64,000 nt of DNA from Paenibacillus sp. FSL R5-0766 (GTDB lineage: Bacteria; Bacillota; Bacilli; Paenibacillales; Paenibacillaceae), in the NCBI RefSeq assembly GCF_037971845.1, contig NZ_CP150227.1, positions 3,906,001 through 3,970,000 on the forward strand, given 5' to 3'. A program made the position numbers and the translations under genes. Each line of letters starts with the position of its first letter. The stretch's first letter is position 1. A model generated the notes under the pieces. It saw nothing but the letters and a program-made list of their open reading frames with translations. It was not told the origin of the DNA and did no database searches. Below are positions 1-8,789 of the stretch, in pieces.

Positions 1-234
1 GTAAGCCGCATACTCCACCAGAAGCCAGGCAAACAGGATGCAGCATACAATCCACATTCGGTTGATATCCAGTCCTTTGTCCGGTTCAGCGAAAGACTTA
101 TAAATCGTATTGAATATATCCACAAGTAGCGCCGCAGGAACAATCTTTGCAATCCCGTCCAGAATCGCTGCAATTACCGAAGGAAGCAGACTACGCGGGT
201 TACCGCCAGATATATTGTATAAATAATTTTTCAT
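1..234 (-). CDS. ABC exporter-type transporter, N-terminal fragment (cut by window edge)
   Basis: Only the first 78 codons are in the window. The ATG at 234-232 overlaps the stop of the upstream ABC gene as ATGA, which implies translational coupling. The visible peptide begins MKNYLYNISGGNPRSLL, followed by a hydrophobic segment (about residues 15-40) and a second one near residues 62-78, as in the first membrane helices of type-1 exporter-fold half-transporters. With the upstream half-transporter and the shared Fur box it probably forms a heterodimer of the IrtAB/YbtPQ kind, which imports or exports siderophores. Family assignment is inferred from the partner and the N-terminus; the ATPase domain lies outside the window. 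Confidence 0.8.
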   Translation of the reverse strand, partial: MKNYLYNISGGNPRSLLPSVIAAILDGIAKIVPAALLVDIFNTIYKSFAEPDKGLDINRMWIVCCILFAWLLVEYAAY

Positions 235-2030
235 CGTACTGCACCCCCAAGCTTCCAGGAAGCCGCACTGATATGGGCCTGCCACATGTGCTCATATACT
301 CCGCCTAATGCACGCAATTGATTATGTGTCCCACGCTCGGCAATCGTTCCCTTGCGGATCACGAGTATTTGCTCGGCTGCACGAATCGTTGTTAGACGAT
401 GAGCAATAATCAGGACTGTTTTGCCTTGAACCAGTTGGGCTAGACCTTGCTGGATCTTGTGCTCATTCTCTGCATCTGCGTAGGCCGTCGCTTCATCCAG
501 GACCAGAATGGGAGCATTTTTGAGCAATGCTCGTGCAATAGCAATTCGCTGTGCTTCGCCGCCGGACAGGTACGTGCCGCCTTCTCCGATTTTGGTGTCA
601 TATCCAGCATCGAGTTTCTCAATGAATTCATGACAGCAAGCAGTTTGAGCCGCAGCTATAACGTCCTGTCGTGAAGCTGATGTATTGCCCATCCGAATAT
701 TTTCTTCAATCGTATCGTAGAACAGATGTACATCCTGAAATACAAAGGACACGGTATCCATCAGTTTCTCCGTACCCATCTCCTGAATCGGAATTCCACC
801 AATCGTAATCTCACCTTCCTGTACATCCCAGAAACGAAGTAATAGATTCGCAATGGTTGACTTTCCTCCACCAGAAGGTCCGACAAGTGCGGTCATCTCT
901 CCTGCGTTGGCTACAAAATCAACCTGATCAAGTACAGGTTTATAGGCTTCGCTCTCCTTACGTTCATAAGCAAAAGATACCTGACGAAAGGCAACCTCAT
1001 ATGTATCCGGAACTTTGGGCAACTCAGGTTCATGTACAACTGGCTCGGCAAACACCGATTCTATCCGCTTCTGTCCTTCCACAATCTCTCGCATCCCACT
1101 GCCCAGATACATTAACTTCAATAACGGAGCAGATAGACTCGGGGTAATGATCAGAAACAGAATAAACGTGATCGCAAACGACTGATTCCCCGCATTTCCA
1201 CTCGACAGCAGAATACCCACCGGAACGATGAAGGTAAATAACGAGATCATGATTACAAAAAACAGCCCGTAGGAGGTTCTACACAAATCTGTTATTTTCA
1301 ACGAAATATCCCGATAACGCGTCACCGCCTGTTTAAACGTCAGAAACGAATCGGCTGTAATCCCAAATACTTTCACTGCCGGCATACCTCTCACGTATTC
1401 AACACCCGTCGCATTCATCTCTTCGATGGCAAGTTGAAAATCACGATAAGCCTGACGGCCTTTTTCGCTGCGGAAGAGGCGACTTTGGAGCCAGAACCCG
1501 ATTCCGATTGGTACCAACAGCGCCAGCGCCATCCGATAATCGAGCCAGAACAAGTAACCCAGCAGCATTAACGGAATAACGATCGCACTCACCAGATCCG
1601 GCAACTGATGGGCGATAAACTTCTCAATTTTCTCCACACTAACTTCGATGATCTTCTTCAGCTCACCGGTTGCCGTCCGGGTATGATACCCCATGGGTAC
1701 TTTGGCAACATGCTCAGCAAGTCTCACTCTGAGCTGGTACAAAATGTTGAACGCAGCGATGTGTGAGCACATCCCCCCGATATAGAGTGCAATAAGTCCT
1801 GCAATCAGGGCTACGAATGCGACGATCCCCCAATAGATCAACAGATCTTTGTCCATGGCAGAGGGTTGCCCCGCATGTGTTAGCAGTTCCTCAACGATCT
1901 TATACACTCCGACAAAAGGAACAATCTGCAACAGACTCGACAGGGTCGAGAAGATACTTGCTATAATCAGCAGACCTTTGCGCTCCTTCGTTACTTGCAT
2001 TAGTTCGGACACTTCAGACGTGTTGTTCAT
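231..2030 (-). CDS. ABC transporter half-transporter, membrane domain plus ATPase (IrtA/YbtP-like)
   Basis: A 599-residue half-transporter. About six membrane helices fill residues 15-320 and a nucleotide-binding domain follows, with Walker A GPSGGGKS (about 384-391), signature LSGGEAQ (about 488-494), Walker B VLDEATA (about 510) and the switch histidine in AHRLTT (about 544). I start at the ATG at 2030, which has AGGAGGGGTGAG in front; a TTG at 2063 in frame would lie inside the Fur box. The stop overlaps the next ABC gene. Fused membrane-ATPase halves in pairs under Fur control are known for siderophore uptake (IrtAB, YbtPQ) or siderophore export; direction and substrate cannot be decided here. 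Confidence 0.9.
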   Translation of the reverse strand: MNNTSEVSELMQVTKERKGLLIIASIFSTLSSLLQIVPFVGVYKIVEELLTHAGQPSAMDKDLLIYWGIVAFVALIAGLIALYIGGMCSHIAAFNILYQLRVRLAEHVAKVPMGYHTRTATGELKKIIEVSVEKIEKFIAHQLPDLVSAIVIPLMLLGYLFWLDYRMALALLVPIGIGFWLQSRLFRSEKGRQAYRDFQLAIEEMNATGVEYVRGMPAVKVFGITADSFLTFKQAVTRYRDISLKITDLCRTSYGLFFVIMISLFTFIVPVGILLSSGNAGNQSFAITFILFLIITPSLSAPLLKLMYLGSGMREIVEGQKRIESVFAEPVVHEPELPKVPDTYEVAFRQVSFAYERKESEAYKPVLDQVDFVANAGEMTALVGPSGGGKSTIANLLLRFWDVQEGEITIGGIPIQEMGTEKLMDTVSFVFQDVHLFYDTIEENIRMGNTSASRQDVIAAAQTACCHEFIEKLDAGYDTKIGEGGTYLSGGEAQRIAIARALLKNAPILVLDEATAYADAENEHKIQQGLAQLVQGKTVLIIAHRLTTIRAAEQILVIRKGTIAERGTHNQLRALGGVYEHMWQAHISAASWKLGGAVR

Positions 2031-2042
2031 CTCACCCCTCCT

Positions 2043-2061
2043 GATATTAATAATCATTCTC
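2043..2061 (-). promoter_or_regulatory. Fur box upstream of the ABC pair
   Basis: On the minus strand the 19 bases read GAGAATGATTATTAATATC, which match the classical Fur consensus GATAATGATTATCATTATC at 16 of 19 positions. It sits immediately upstream of the ribosome binding site of the first ABC gene, so Fur bound to iron would block transcription or initiation. This is the strongest evidence that the two ABC genes handle iron. Confidence 0.75.
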
Positions 2062-2063
2062 AA

Positions 2064-2425
2064 TATAACACAGTGTTATATACGCACATTAATATCTCAT
2101 AGAGCCCTGAATGATCACTACCTCTTCACGGAGCAATAATACCTCATCACGGATTATTGTTGTCTCACAGCATCTTATAAGCCCTATTGGACATATGACC
2201 TCGTCGCGTAGAATGACTGGTGAAGGAGTTACATTCTCGCCAAGCAAAAAAATTGTTGTTGGAGAAAGTTTTCGTTTTTGATTGTATAGATAAATATGAC
2301 TTCTTTGATCTGTAACTCCCGTAATATTTTCCATTTAGTATGGATAAATATGTGAAGGAGTTACTTACATCATTAAACTGCCTCCTATTGAACCCAACTA
2401 TTAGTATGTTATATTATATTTTAAA
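2064..2425. other. Intergenic region, no supported gene
   Basis: This gap separates the ABC promoter from the XRE gene. A minus-strand open frame at 2089-2334 has no ribosome binding site and low-complexity content, so I do not call it. The short string GAAGGAGTTAC occurs twice (near 2221 and 2353) without a following open frame. Near 2405-2437 the sequence is very AT-rich with repeated TATGTTATA half-sites, likely the XRE promoter and operator. Confidence 0.5.
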
Positions 2426-2437
2426 ATGTTATAACAT
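2426..2437. promoter_or_regulatory. Candidate XRE operator palindrome
   Basis: ATGTTATAACAT is a perfect 12-base palindrome 17 bases before the XRE-cupin start; a related half-site TATGTTATA lies about 20 bases further upstream. XRE regulators commonly bind such sites in their own promoter. The assignment rests on position only. Confidence 0.35.
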
Positions 2438-2454
2438 ACAAAAGGAGTGATGCA

Positions 2455-3012
2455 ATGCAATCGCCAGTATTAACTATTGGAGAACGGTTAAAAGAAATAC
2501 GAGCAACTAGAAATCTTACACTTGAAGATGTTTCTAAACTTACTGATGTAAGTAAGCCTATGCTTGGACAAATTGAAAGAGGACAGTCTTCACCAACGAT
2601 TACAACTCTTTGGAAAATCGCAGTCGGCTTAAAAGTTCCTTTATCTTTATTATTGGAAGAGCTAGAAGATGAGTGCAATGTGGTTGATACACGGTCCAAA
2701 GACGCTATCATTGAAAATGATGGAAAAATGAGAGCATTTCCTGTTTTTCCTTTTGACCCTACCCGTAACGTTGAAATATTTTATATCGAATTTGATCCTG
2801 GATGTCACCATCCATCTGAAAGGCACCTTGATGGTGTGGAAGAATATGTTTTTGTGGTACAAGGTATGTTAGAAATGGTAGTCAACACAAAAACAATTGT
2901 TCTAAAAGAAAATCAAGCACTCCGCTTTCGTGCTAATGTTTTTCATTCCTATAATAATCTCTATCAAGAACCATGTGTCATTTACAACATGATTTTTTAC
3001 CCAAGAACATAG
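2455..3012 (+). CDS. XRE-family transcriptional regulator with cupin sensor domain
   Basis: 185 residues. An N-terminal helix-turn-helix of Cro/CI type spans about residues 9-63 (IGERLKEIRATRNLTLEDVS onward, ending in a KIAVGLKVPL segment), and a C-terminal cupin domain spans about 100-180, with histidines and glutamates in HHPSERHLDGVEEYVFVVQG that could bind metal or a small ligand. This HTH-cupin layout is that of PuuR/SutR-like regulators of small-molecule metabolism. The start has AAAGGAGTG upstream. It is followed 45 bases later by a YbaK-type gene in the same direction, its likely target. Both genes are clearly more AT-rich than the neighbours, suggesting acquisition from a lower-GC donor. 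Confidence 0.88.
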   Translation: MQSPVLTIGERLKEIRATRNLTLEDVSKLTDVSKPMLGQIERGQSSPTITTLWKIAVGLKVPLSLLLEELEDECNVVDTRSKDAIIENDGKMRAFPVFPFDPTRNVEIFYIEFDPGCHHPSERHLDGVEEYVFVVQGMLEMVVNTKTIVLKENQALRFRANVFHSYNNLYQEPCVIYNMIFYPRT

Positions 3013-3066
3013 GCAAGTTTCATCTATGATCTTCTAGAAAATATTTTAAAATGAGGTGTGATGATT

Positions 3067-3540
3067 ATGGCAATTGAAAAAGTAAAAGATTTTTTTAAAC
3101 AATATGGTATGGATTCTCAAATTATTGAATTTGAAGTATCTAGTGCAACCGTGGATTTGGCTGCATCTGCATTAGGTTGTGAGCCGGAGAGAATCGCAAA
3201 AACACTTTCTTTTATGGTGAATGGACAAGCTGTTTTAGTAGTTGCCGCCGGGGATGCAAAAGTGGATAACAAAAAATTCAAAGAGTATTTCAAAACAAAA
3301 GCAAAAATGCTTTCTCCTGAGGAAGCCATTGATATGGTTGGTCATGCCATTGGAGGTGTTTGTCCATTTGCTATCAAAAATGATGTTTCTGTTTATCTAG
3401 ACATATCTCTAAAACGTTTTGAGACAATCTATCCAGCTTGCGGGAGTAGCAATAGTGCTATTGAACTTACAATAAAACAATTAGAAAAATACTCTAGTTA
3501 TTCAGAGTGGATTGATGTATGTAAAGGATGGAATGATTGA
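3067..3540 (+). CDS. YbaK/EbsC family aminoacyl-tRNA deacylase
   Basis: 157 residues covering one YbaK/aminoacyl-tRNA editing domain. The family hydrolyses misacylated tRNAs (for example Cys-tRNA(Pro) or Ala-tRNA(Pro)) in trans. Visible marks are the conserved lysine in RIAKTLSF, the AAGDAKVD strand and the GHAIGGVCPFAI loop typical of the active site. Two ATG codons at 3061 and 3067 are possible; GAGGTG at 3053-3058 gives proper spacing only to 3067. It probably forms an operon with the XRE-cupin gene. Which mischarged tRNA is edited cannot be told from sequence; base composition is AT-rich like its partner. Confidence 0.88.
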   Translation: MAIEKVKDFFKQYGMDSQIIEFEVSSATVDLAASALGCEPERIAKTLSFMVNGQAVLVVAAGDAKVDNKKFKEYFKTKAKMLSPEEAIDMVGHAIGGVCPFAIKNDVSVYLDISLKRFETIYPACGSSNSAIELTIKQLEKYSSYSEWIDVCKGWND

Positions 3541-3559
3541 TTTATAGTAGTTCCTATGT

Positions 3560-3691
3560 GGGGTAGCGCCAACATTTTGACTGTTATATACACTAAGCAT
3601 CAGCGGACATTTGCTTAAAGCAGGAAAAATTCGCTGTCTTTGCGCCTTAACGTCCCTAGCGTATATTTTCGTTAAAATGTTGGCTGTACCC
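3560..3691. repeat. Imperfect long inverted repeat between convergent genes
   Basis: The arms at 3560-3591 and 3661-3691 are imperfect reverse complements: GCCAACATTTTGAC on the left pairs with GTTAAAATGTTGGC on the right, extending outward through GGGTAGC/GCTGTACCC and inward through the TATATAC/GTATAT segments. The element fills the gap between the YbaK gene and the convergent WG-repeat gene. It could act as a bidirectional terminator or be a mobile miniature element; no open frame is inside. Confidence 0.55.
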
Positions 3692-3695
3692 TCAA

Positions 3696-6203
3696 TCACT
3701 CATGGAAAGCTTTCCAGAACGAACCTTCTGTATTAATGATGTCCTTGATCTGGACAAAAGGAATCGTAAACGTTGGAAACCCTGCCGCATAGGGAGCGAT
3801 GTCATATGGATTGAAGTAGAGATGCAGAGCCTCCGCTGTGACAAAAAACGGCTGATCCGCACTAATCCCCGTATAGGTGTCCGGAAACACATACGAGTAT
3901 TGAGGATCGTTTTTGATCTGATCCCCCACAATCTGGCTTAACACTTTTACGTAGTCGCTATTCGGCTTAAATAAATCCTTCAGCTCATACAACTGACCAT
4001 TCGTCAGATTAATGATCGCATAGATCATCGTAGGCATACCATGCGCTGCACCTGCCGGGTAGTTATAACCTGTGAGTTGCAGTTGCAGCAATTGCTGCTG
4101 ATAAAACGTAATATCAAAATCCCCTGTATACGTGTAATCCAGCTGCTGATCCTCAGGAATCGGTTTAACCTGAGAGAGCTGCTTCAACTTGGCATTCAGC
4201 GCAAGCTGCTCCGCTTGGTTCGTTAATCCCTCCACCTGCGGATAATATACGAGGTAGTCCCTGTTTGGTTTGTACTTCTCTTCGCGTACACGGTACGGCC
4301 GATGAAGTGGAACGATTGTATTTTGCCGCCAGATGATCTGTCCGGCCCGATTCACATACGATAAGCGCTGATCTACATATGCCTTAATCAGATCTGGTGC
4401 CACGACCTCCAGCGTACCCGAACCTTCAACATGGGGATACCCAGCGGCAGGTCTTCCACTCAGATCCAGCAGATAGGTCTGTCTTCCATCCGATGCGGAA
4501 GCAAGGCCGTTTTTGTAATTGCCTACTTCGCGATATAGGAACTCCGTAAGCCTTCTACCGTTAGTATCTGCAATCGCGTATACAGAGCCAATATAAGGCT
4601 GCTCCGGATTAATTGCTTGCCCCAGCGCATAACGATGCTCGCCTAGTTCGCGGATGTCATTAAACGCGGGTTGAATGATAAACGATCCTTCCGTATTAAT
4701 GACACCGTAAATCGATTTGTAATCCTCAGCTGTATTAACGATCGCTTGGCCGCCGTTAAAAGGAAATGCCGATGAAAACTTAGGCTGAATACGAATATTA
4801 CCCCGTTCGTCGATGTACCCATATTTGCCCGATACTTCTTTTTGAAAAGCCAACAGCCCATCCCCTAGTGGTCCCACATAGGCATATGGATATGTTGCGA
4901 GCCGATGTCCATTGCGATTAATGAGTGCATATTCATTGTCCTTAATCTGCACAACTGCTTTGCCATCTTGAAAATCATTCGCCGAATCGAACTGTGCCGG
5001 AATCACCTCATTGCCCGACGCATCCAAATAACCATACCGACTCACCGATCCATCTGCCTGACCAGGATTTGAATCGTAAAACAACGCTCGGCCGTCGTTC
5101 ATATTCGAGATATACGGGTACGCCCGTTTGGTCAGAACCGTACCTTGTTCATTAATCATCTTAAATCCTTGAGAATCAATTGTTATTGCGCGTTCTTCGG
5201 AAAAGGAATTGATGGAATCGTATACAGGTTGAACGACATATTGCCCCTGAAGATTAATAACGCCGGCACGACCATCCTTCACAACCACAGCCAATCCATT
5301 GGGCTGAAACTCTTGCGCGTCATCCAGTACAGGCTCAAGCCGAATGTGCCCTTGGGCATCCATATACCCCCAACGCGTCCCAATCGTGGTTCGAACGGAG
5401 ACTGGATATAACCATGTTGCTACCCGGGCATGGCTTATAGGGACCATCGCCTGCTCAATTTTCTTTTCCAGCTCTTGTAATACTTCTCTGGAAGGATACG
5501 CTTCCGGGAAACTGAGTGCCTTCTGAACGGAAACGAGTGCTGCCGGATACTGGCCGGCATGGTACTGAGCATCCGCAAGGTAATACCAGTAAAAGATATA
5601 ATCAGGATATTGCTGGGTTAGTTGCTCGTAATATTGCACCACTTTGGGATAATAGGTTGCATATACGTCCGGTGCAGGAACCCATTTCCCATTCTGCCAT
5701 CGGATAATCTCCACACGATAGGCTTCCCCTGTATCATGAATCCAGAGTGCAATCTCCACCTTGCCATCTCGACCATGTGTACCAGGCATATCTATAATCT
5801 CTGCATAGCTATAATATAGATCGTGAGGCGCCAGATCTTTGAGCCCTGATTCAGTCCACTCATATACGGCAAGCTTAGACCAAATAGAACCAATCCGCCA
5901 ACCGATAATGAGATTGTTCCTTGCCGTTGAAGTTACAGGGGCAGCAGTCATTAAAGTCACCCCATACCCCAATCCCTTAATTAGTGCCATCTTGATCCAA
6001 TGCCCTTGAACAAATTTCAGAATGAGCAAATATAGCTCACCATTCAACTGATAGACTGCAGCAATCTCCGGCATGCCGTCACCGGTAAGATCTGCCGCAT
6101 AGATCGCTGGATGTTGAACAGGTTTATCAATAGTGACGACCGTTGCACCAGCCGGAATATGTTGATTCACAATTTGCGTTAACAGCGGTTCGCTCATGGA
6201 CAT
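3696..6203 (-). CDS. WG-repeat protein with C-terminal DUF3298-like domain
   Basis: 835 residues. The N-terminal part (about 30-170) resembles an FG-GAP/VCBS-type fold (ADLTGDGMPEIAAVY). Residues about 185-245 look like a TPR-type helical pair (YYLADAQYHAGQYPAALVSV). From about 275 to 600 come several WG-type repeats, recognisable by GYMDAQGHI, GVINLQGQYVVQP, GYLDASGNEVIPAQF and GYIDERGNIRIQPKF. The C-terminus (about 720-830) resembles DUF3298, found in extracytoplasmic sensors and PdaC/RsiV-type proteins. No clear signal peptide. The start has GGGAGGAAACTGAG upstream. It lies 97 bases behind the DUF4179 gene of a sigma-factor operon and is probably part of it; function unknown. Confidence 0.8.
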   Translation of the reverse strand: MSMSEPLLTQIVNQHIPAGATVVTIDKPVQHPAIYAADLTGDGMPEIAAVYQLNGELYLLILKFVQGHWIKMALIKGLGYGVTLMTAAPVTSTARNNLIIGWRIGSIWSKLAVYEWTESGLKDLAPHDLYYSYAEIIDMPGTHGRDGKVEIALWIHDTGEAYRVEIIRWQNGKWVPAPDVYATYYPKVVQYYEQLTQQYPDYIFYWYYLADAQYHAGQYPAALVSVQKALSFPEAYPSREVLQELEKKIEQAMVPISHARVATWLYPVSVRTTIGTRWGYMDAQGHIRLEPVLDDAQEFQPNGLAVVVKDGRAGVINLQGQYVVQPVYDSINSFSEERAITIDSQGFKMINEQGTVLTKRAYPYISNMNDGRALFYDSNPGQADGSVSRYGYLDASGNEVIPAQFDSANDFQDGKAVVQIKDNEYALINRNGHRLATYPYAYVGPLGDGLLAFQKEVSGKYGYIDERGNIRIQPKFSSAFPFNGGQAIVNTAEDYKSIYGVINTEGSFIIQPAFNDIRELGEHRYALGQAINPEQPYIGSVYAIADTNGRRLTEFLYREVGNYKNGLASASDGRQTYLLDLSGRPAAGYPHVEGSGTLEVVAPDLIKAYVDQRLSYVNRAGQIIWRQNTIVPLHRPYRVREEKYKPNRDYLVYYPQVEGLTNQAEQLALNAKLKQLSQVKPIPEDQQLDYTYTGDFDITFYQQQLLQLQLTGYNYPAGAAHGMPTMIYAIINLTNGQLYELKDLFKPNSDYVKVLSQIVGDQIKNDPQYSYVFPDTYTGISADQPFFVTAEALHLYFNPYDIAPYAAGFPTFTIPFVQIKDIINTEGSFWKAFHE

Positions 6204-6300
6204 CTCAGTTTCCTCCCTTATGACCGCATTCGCCTAATGGTATGCGTCATAAATCGGGATATGACATGTAATTCATTTTATATAAGTTTTACTATTTATA

Positions 6301-7716
6301 TTATCTATCTTGCAAAATCACTTTCTCTCCATTGATTAGCAGGTAGCTCACATCATTCACCGGAATGGTCTTAGGGGATATCCACTTAATGAGATCCTGA
6401 TCCAGCTGGAGGAAACCTGATGCAGCGGTTAATGTAGTCCCATCCTTCAGGTGTACTTCAATACTCAGATCCTCCATCCGAATCTTGCTAAGTGCCTCAC
6501 CTGTAAGTGTGACGCCAACCGAGGAAAGAGTAACATTTTCCAATGAGGCTCCATTTGCATCAAGCTGAACGTTTCCTGTTTTACTCAGACCATTTTGACT
6601 CAAGTTAAAGGTCGTTTTCCAATTTCCCCGCACAACTTCACTAATACTCGTAAAGCTGCCTTGAAGTCTCAGCTTATCTAATTCGTCAACAGAGGACAGA
6701 TTATACACATACTCAATGTAATCCCCACCAATGTCTACTCCATTTTTCATGTATCTCCCGTAGCTAATGGAATATTGGGGAATATCGAGCTTTTGACCTT
6801 GCTCATCCGTGAAGTAGAAATATCCATGATTATACTCGCCAATCTCATTATCCGGATTAATCTGAATGTGTAACTTGCCATCCACAAAACCCATATTGGA
6901 AATATGCACCCAATTAATACCCTCAACAGGGATATTCGTTACATCCTGATGCAATACCGGAATTGGATCGGTTTCCATTTGAATATCAATTTCACCTCCC
7001 CAGCCACTTATACGATCTCGATCCAGGATATCATAGCTATTGATTTGCTTTTCATGTAACAACTGCTCCCAGTCCACTTGTACGTTGTAACCATCTTGAA
7101 GAGATGTACCGGACATCAGCGTATTAATCTGAACGGTAATTCGATTTTTGCTCACTTTTCCTTGAATGAGAAATCGGACAATAGCCGTTTTATTAGCTTC
7201 ATCATAATGAATAATCTGAGCGTTGTTTGCATTACCTCCGGTGACCCTGTAATCATATACATCCAGCGTCTCGTCAATACGTTGACCCGTCAGATCTGAC
7301 AAAGAAACATAGATTTCCGTTGTATCTCCGTCCCTGACAGCACCTATAACCTCCATTCGAATCCCTTGATCTTCACTCACCTGATGAACAGGCTGAAGAA
7401 TGCCAATCCGATCTGCACCTAGAAAATGAAGAATAGAAGGCAGGTCAATGATGCCCACCGATGCAGCTGCACCTGTAACAAGACATAACGATAACGCAGC
7501 GGTTACAGGAATATAGATGGCTTTGCGATACCTTTTTCTTTTATTCATGGACTTCTTTGTCTGTGCAGATGGAGCGGATGGATATAATATAGGTGGTAAT
7601 AATGATGAATCTGATCTCGTAACGGTTGGTGGTTCATTCATGGCCAATTTATCATAGAACAACTTTTTAATATTAAAGAGGTTCTGCTCAGTGAATTCTT
7701 TGTCGGATTTTCGCAT
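6301..7716 (-). CDS. DUF4179 membrane protein, probable anti-sigma factor
   Basis: 471 residues. A basic N-terminal cytoplasmic region (about 1-65) is followed by one membrane segment (about 66-90, after the basic KKSMNKRKRYRK stretch) and a large extracytoplasmic domain with DUF4179-like features (LSDLTGQRIDETLDVYDY). Single-pass DUF4179 proteins typically sit directly behind an ECF sigma gene and act as its anti-sigma factor. Here the gene begins 13 bases after the sigma stop, with GGAGGCGATCC as ribosome binding site. The signal sensed is unknown. Confidence 0.82.
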   Translation of the reverse strand: MRKSDKEFTEQNLFNIKKLFYDKLAMNEPPTVTRSDSSLLPPILYPSAPSAQTKKSMNKRKRYRKAIYIPVTAALSLCLVTGAAASVGIIDLPSILHFLGADRIGILQPVHQVSEDQGIRMEVIGAVRDGDTTEIYVSLSDLTGQRIDETLDVYDYRVTGGNANNAQIIHYDEANKTAIVRFLIQGKVSKNRITVQINTLMSGTSLQDGYNVQVDWEQLLHEKQINSYDILDRDRISGWGGEIDIQMETDPIPVLHQDVTNIPVEGINWVHISNMGFVDGKLHIQINPDNEIGEYNHGYFYFTDEQGQKLDIPQYSISYGRYMKNGVDIGGDYIEYVYNLSSVDELDKLRLQGSFTSISEVVRGNWKTTFNLSQNGLSKTGNVQLDANGASLENVTLSSVGVTLTGEALSKIRMEDLSIEVHLKDGTTLTAASGFLQLDQDLIKWISPKTIPVNDVSYLLINGEKVILQDR

Positions 7717-7729
7717 TGGATCGCCTCCT

Positions 7730-8272
7730 TTATTTCCTGTTCATCCACCATGTCCTCAATCGTTGCCTGGAGCGATAAAGCTTGTTATGGACTTGCCTAA
7801 CGTGTAGGGACAATGCTTCCGATATCTCATGGGGTCTCTGTCCTTCGTAAAACCGACGTTTCATAATCTCCCGTTCAGGTTCTGGAAAAGATTCAATCAT
7901 TTGATTAAGTTCCGTATATGTCTCTTTACTGATCATCTGAACCAACAAATCATCCGTTTGCACCGAATGAATCTCCTCTTCATATGTAAGCTCAGTTCTT
8001 CGATTAAGTTTCCGGTAGCGATCAATCGCTTTATGTTTTGTGATCGTTGCAAGGTAATTTTTCAAGCTGCTTCGCCCAGATTGAAATGCATCCGGATTCT
8101 GCCAAAAAGCAAAAAATGTATCTGCTACACATTCTTCAATCTCTTCTACCGATGCATGATGTAGGATGGAATGAGCAATCTTCCATAACAAACCTGCGTA
8201 GTGGTTCATCACCCATTCCATGGCTTCAGGATCACGATTTACTACTGCCTTCCGTATTTGTTCTTCTTCCAC
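7730..8272 (-). CDS. ECF-type RNA polymerase sigma factor
   Basis: 180 residues, the usual ECF length. Sigma region 2 spans about residues 10-85 (YAGLLWKIAHSILHH, then ECVADTFFAFWQNPDAF, a region 2.2-like core-binding helix, and KNYLATITKHKAIDRYRK). Region 4 is at about 115-175 (FPEPEREIMKRRFYEGQRPHEIS plus a recognition helix). It should direct RNA polymerase to a small regulon, probably including its own operon with the DUF4179 and WG-repeat genes behind it. Promoter specificity cannot be read here. Confidence 0.9.
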   Translation of the reverse strand: MEEEQIRKAVVNRDPEAMEWVMNHYAGLLWKIAHSILHHASVEEIEECVADTFFAFWQNPDAFQSGRSSLKNYLATITKHKAIDRYRKLNRRTELTYEEEIHSVQTDDLLVQMISKETYTELNQMIESFPEPEREIMKRRFYEGQRPHEISEALSLHVRQVHNKLYRSRQRLRTWWMNRK

Positions 8273-8375
8273 GATTATGTATCCCTCCCTTCCATGCTCA
8301 TATCACGAATGCTCGTATTGATCCGTGCTACCTACCTATATTCGTTTAACAAATGACTTTTACTTACTCCACGAT

Positions 8376-8417
8376 AAAAAAAGATTTGCAGTGACCTTGT
8401 GGCCTTCTGCAAATCTT
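8376..8417 (-). terminator. Rho-independent terminator of the MoxR-vWA operon
   Basis: Stem arms AGATTTGCAG and CTGCAAATCT enclose a 15-base loop; read on the minus strand the stem is followed by a run of T. It lies downstream of the small gene ending at 8493, closing the six-gene operon. Confidence 0.8.
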
Positions 8418-8492
8418 CTCATCTTCTATAATACATCTTATTTACTACATCATATCGCTCTCATGGGTCTTCGCTTGGAATACTAACCAATA

Positions 8493-8789
8493 TTACGCCT
8501 CTTCTTGCACACTCAATTGTACATATTGGGTGAGACGACAATACTGAAATAACAGCAACTCTTCATTACCTTGTCCAAGAGCCACGCTACGCCCTTCCTT
8601 GATGAGGTGATTCAACAACTCATGCAGGAAACTCATCTGCAACCGCAAGGATTCCGCTGTGAGCTGCTCAAGTACCTCAATATCCCGGATCGTAAACTGA
8701 GATAACCCACGCAGGAGCAACTCTTCTGACCAGCCGTTAATTCTCTGCATGAACTGATTATATTCTTCCAAGTCTGCCCATCCTCCCAT
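8493..8789 (-). CDS. Small protein at the end of the MoxR-vWA operon
   Basis: 98 residues, predicted largely helical and acidic, with no cysteine/histidine metal motif and no membrane segment. I do not recognise the family. Its start overlaps the end of the SWIM gene by 32 bases, so the two are probably co-translated. Being last in a tight six-gene operon and followed directly by a terminator, it is probably an accessory subunit of the MoxR/vWA system, but nothing in the sequence gives a role. Confidence 0.7.
   Translation of the reverse strand: MGGWADLEEYNQFMQRINGWSEELLLRGLSQFTIRDIEVLEQLTAESLRLQMSFLHELLNHLIKEGRSVALGQGNEELLLFQYCRLTQYVQLSVQEEA

Noticed and set aside
2089..2334. 81-codon minus-strand frame upstream of the XRE gene
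   Set aside because: No ribosome binding site and no recognisable domain; probably chance.
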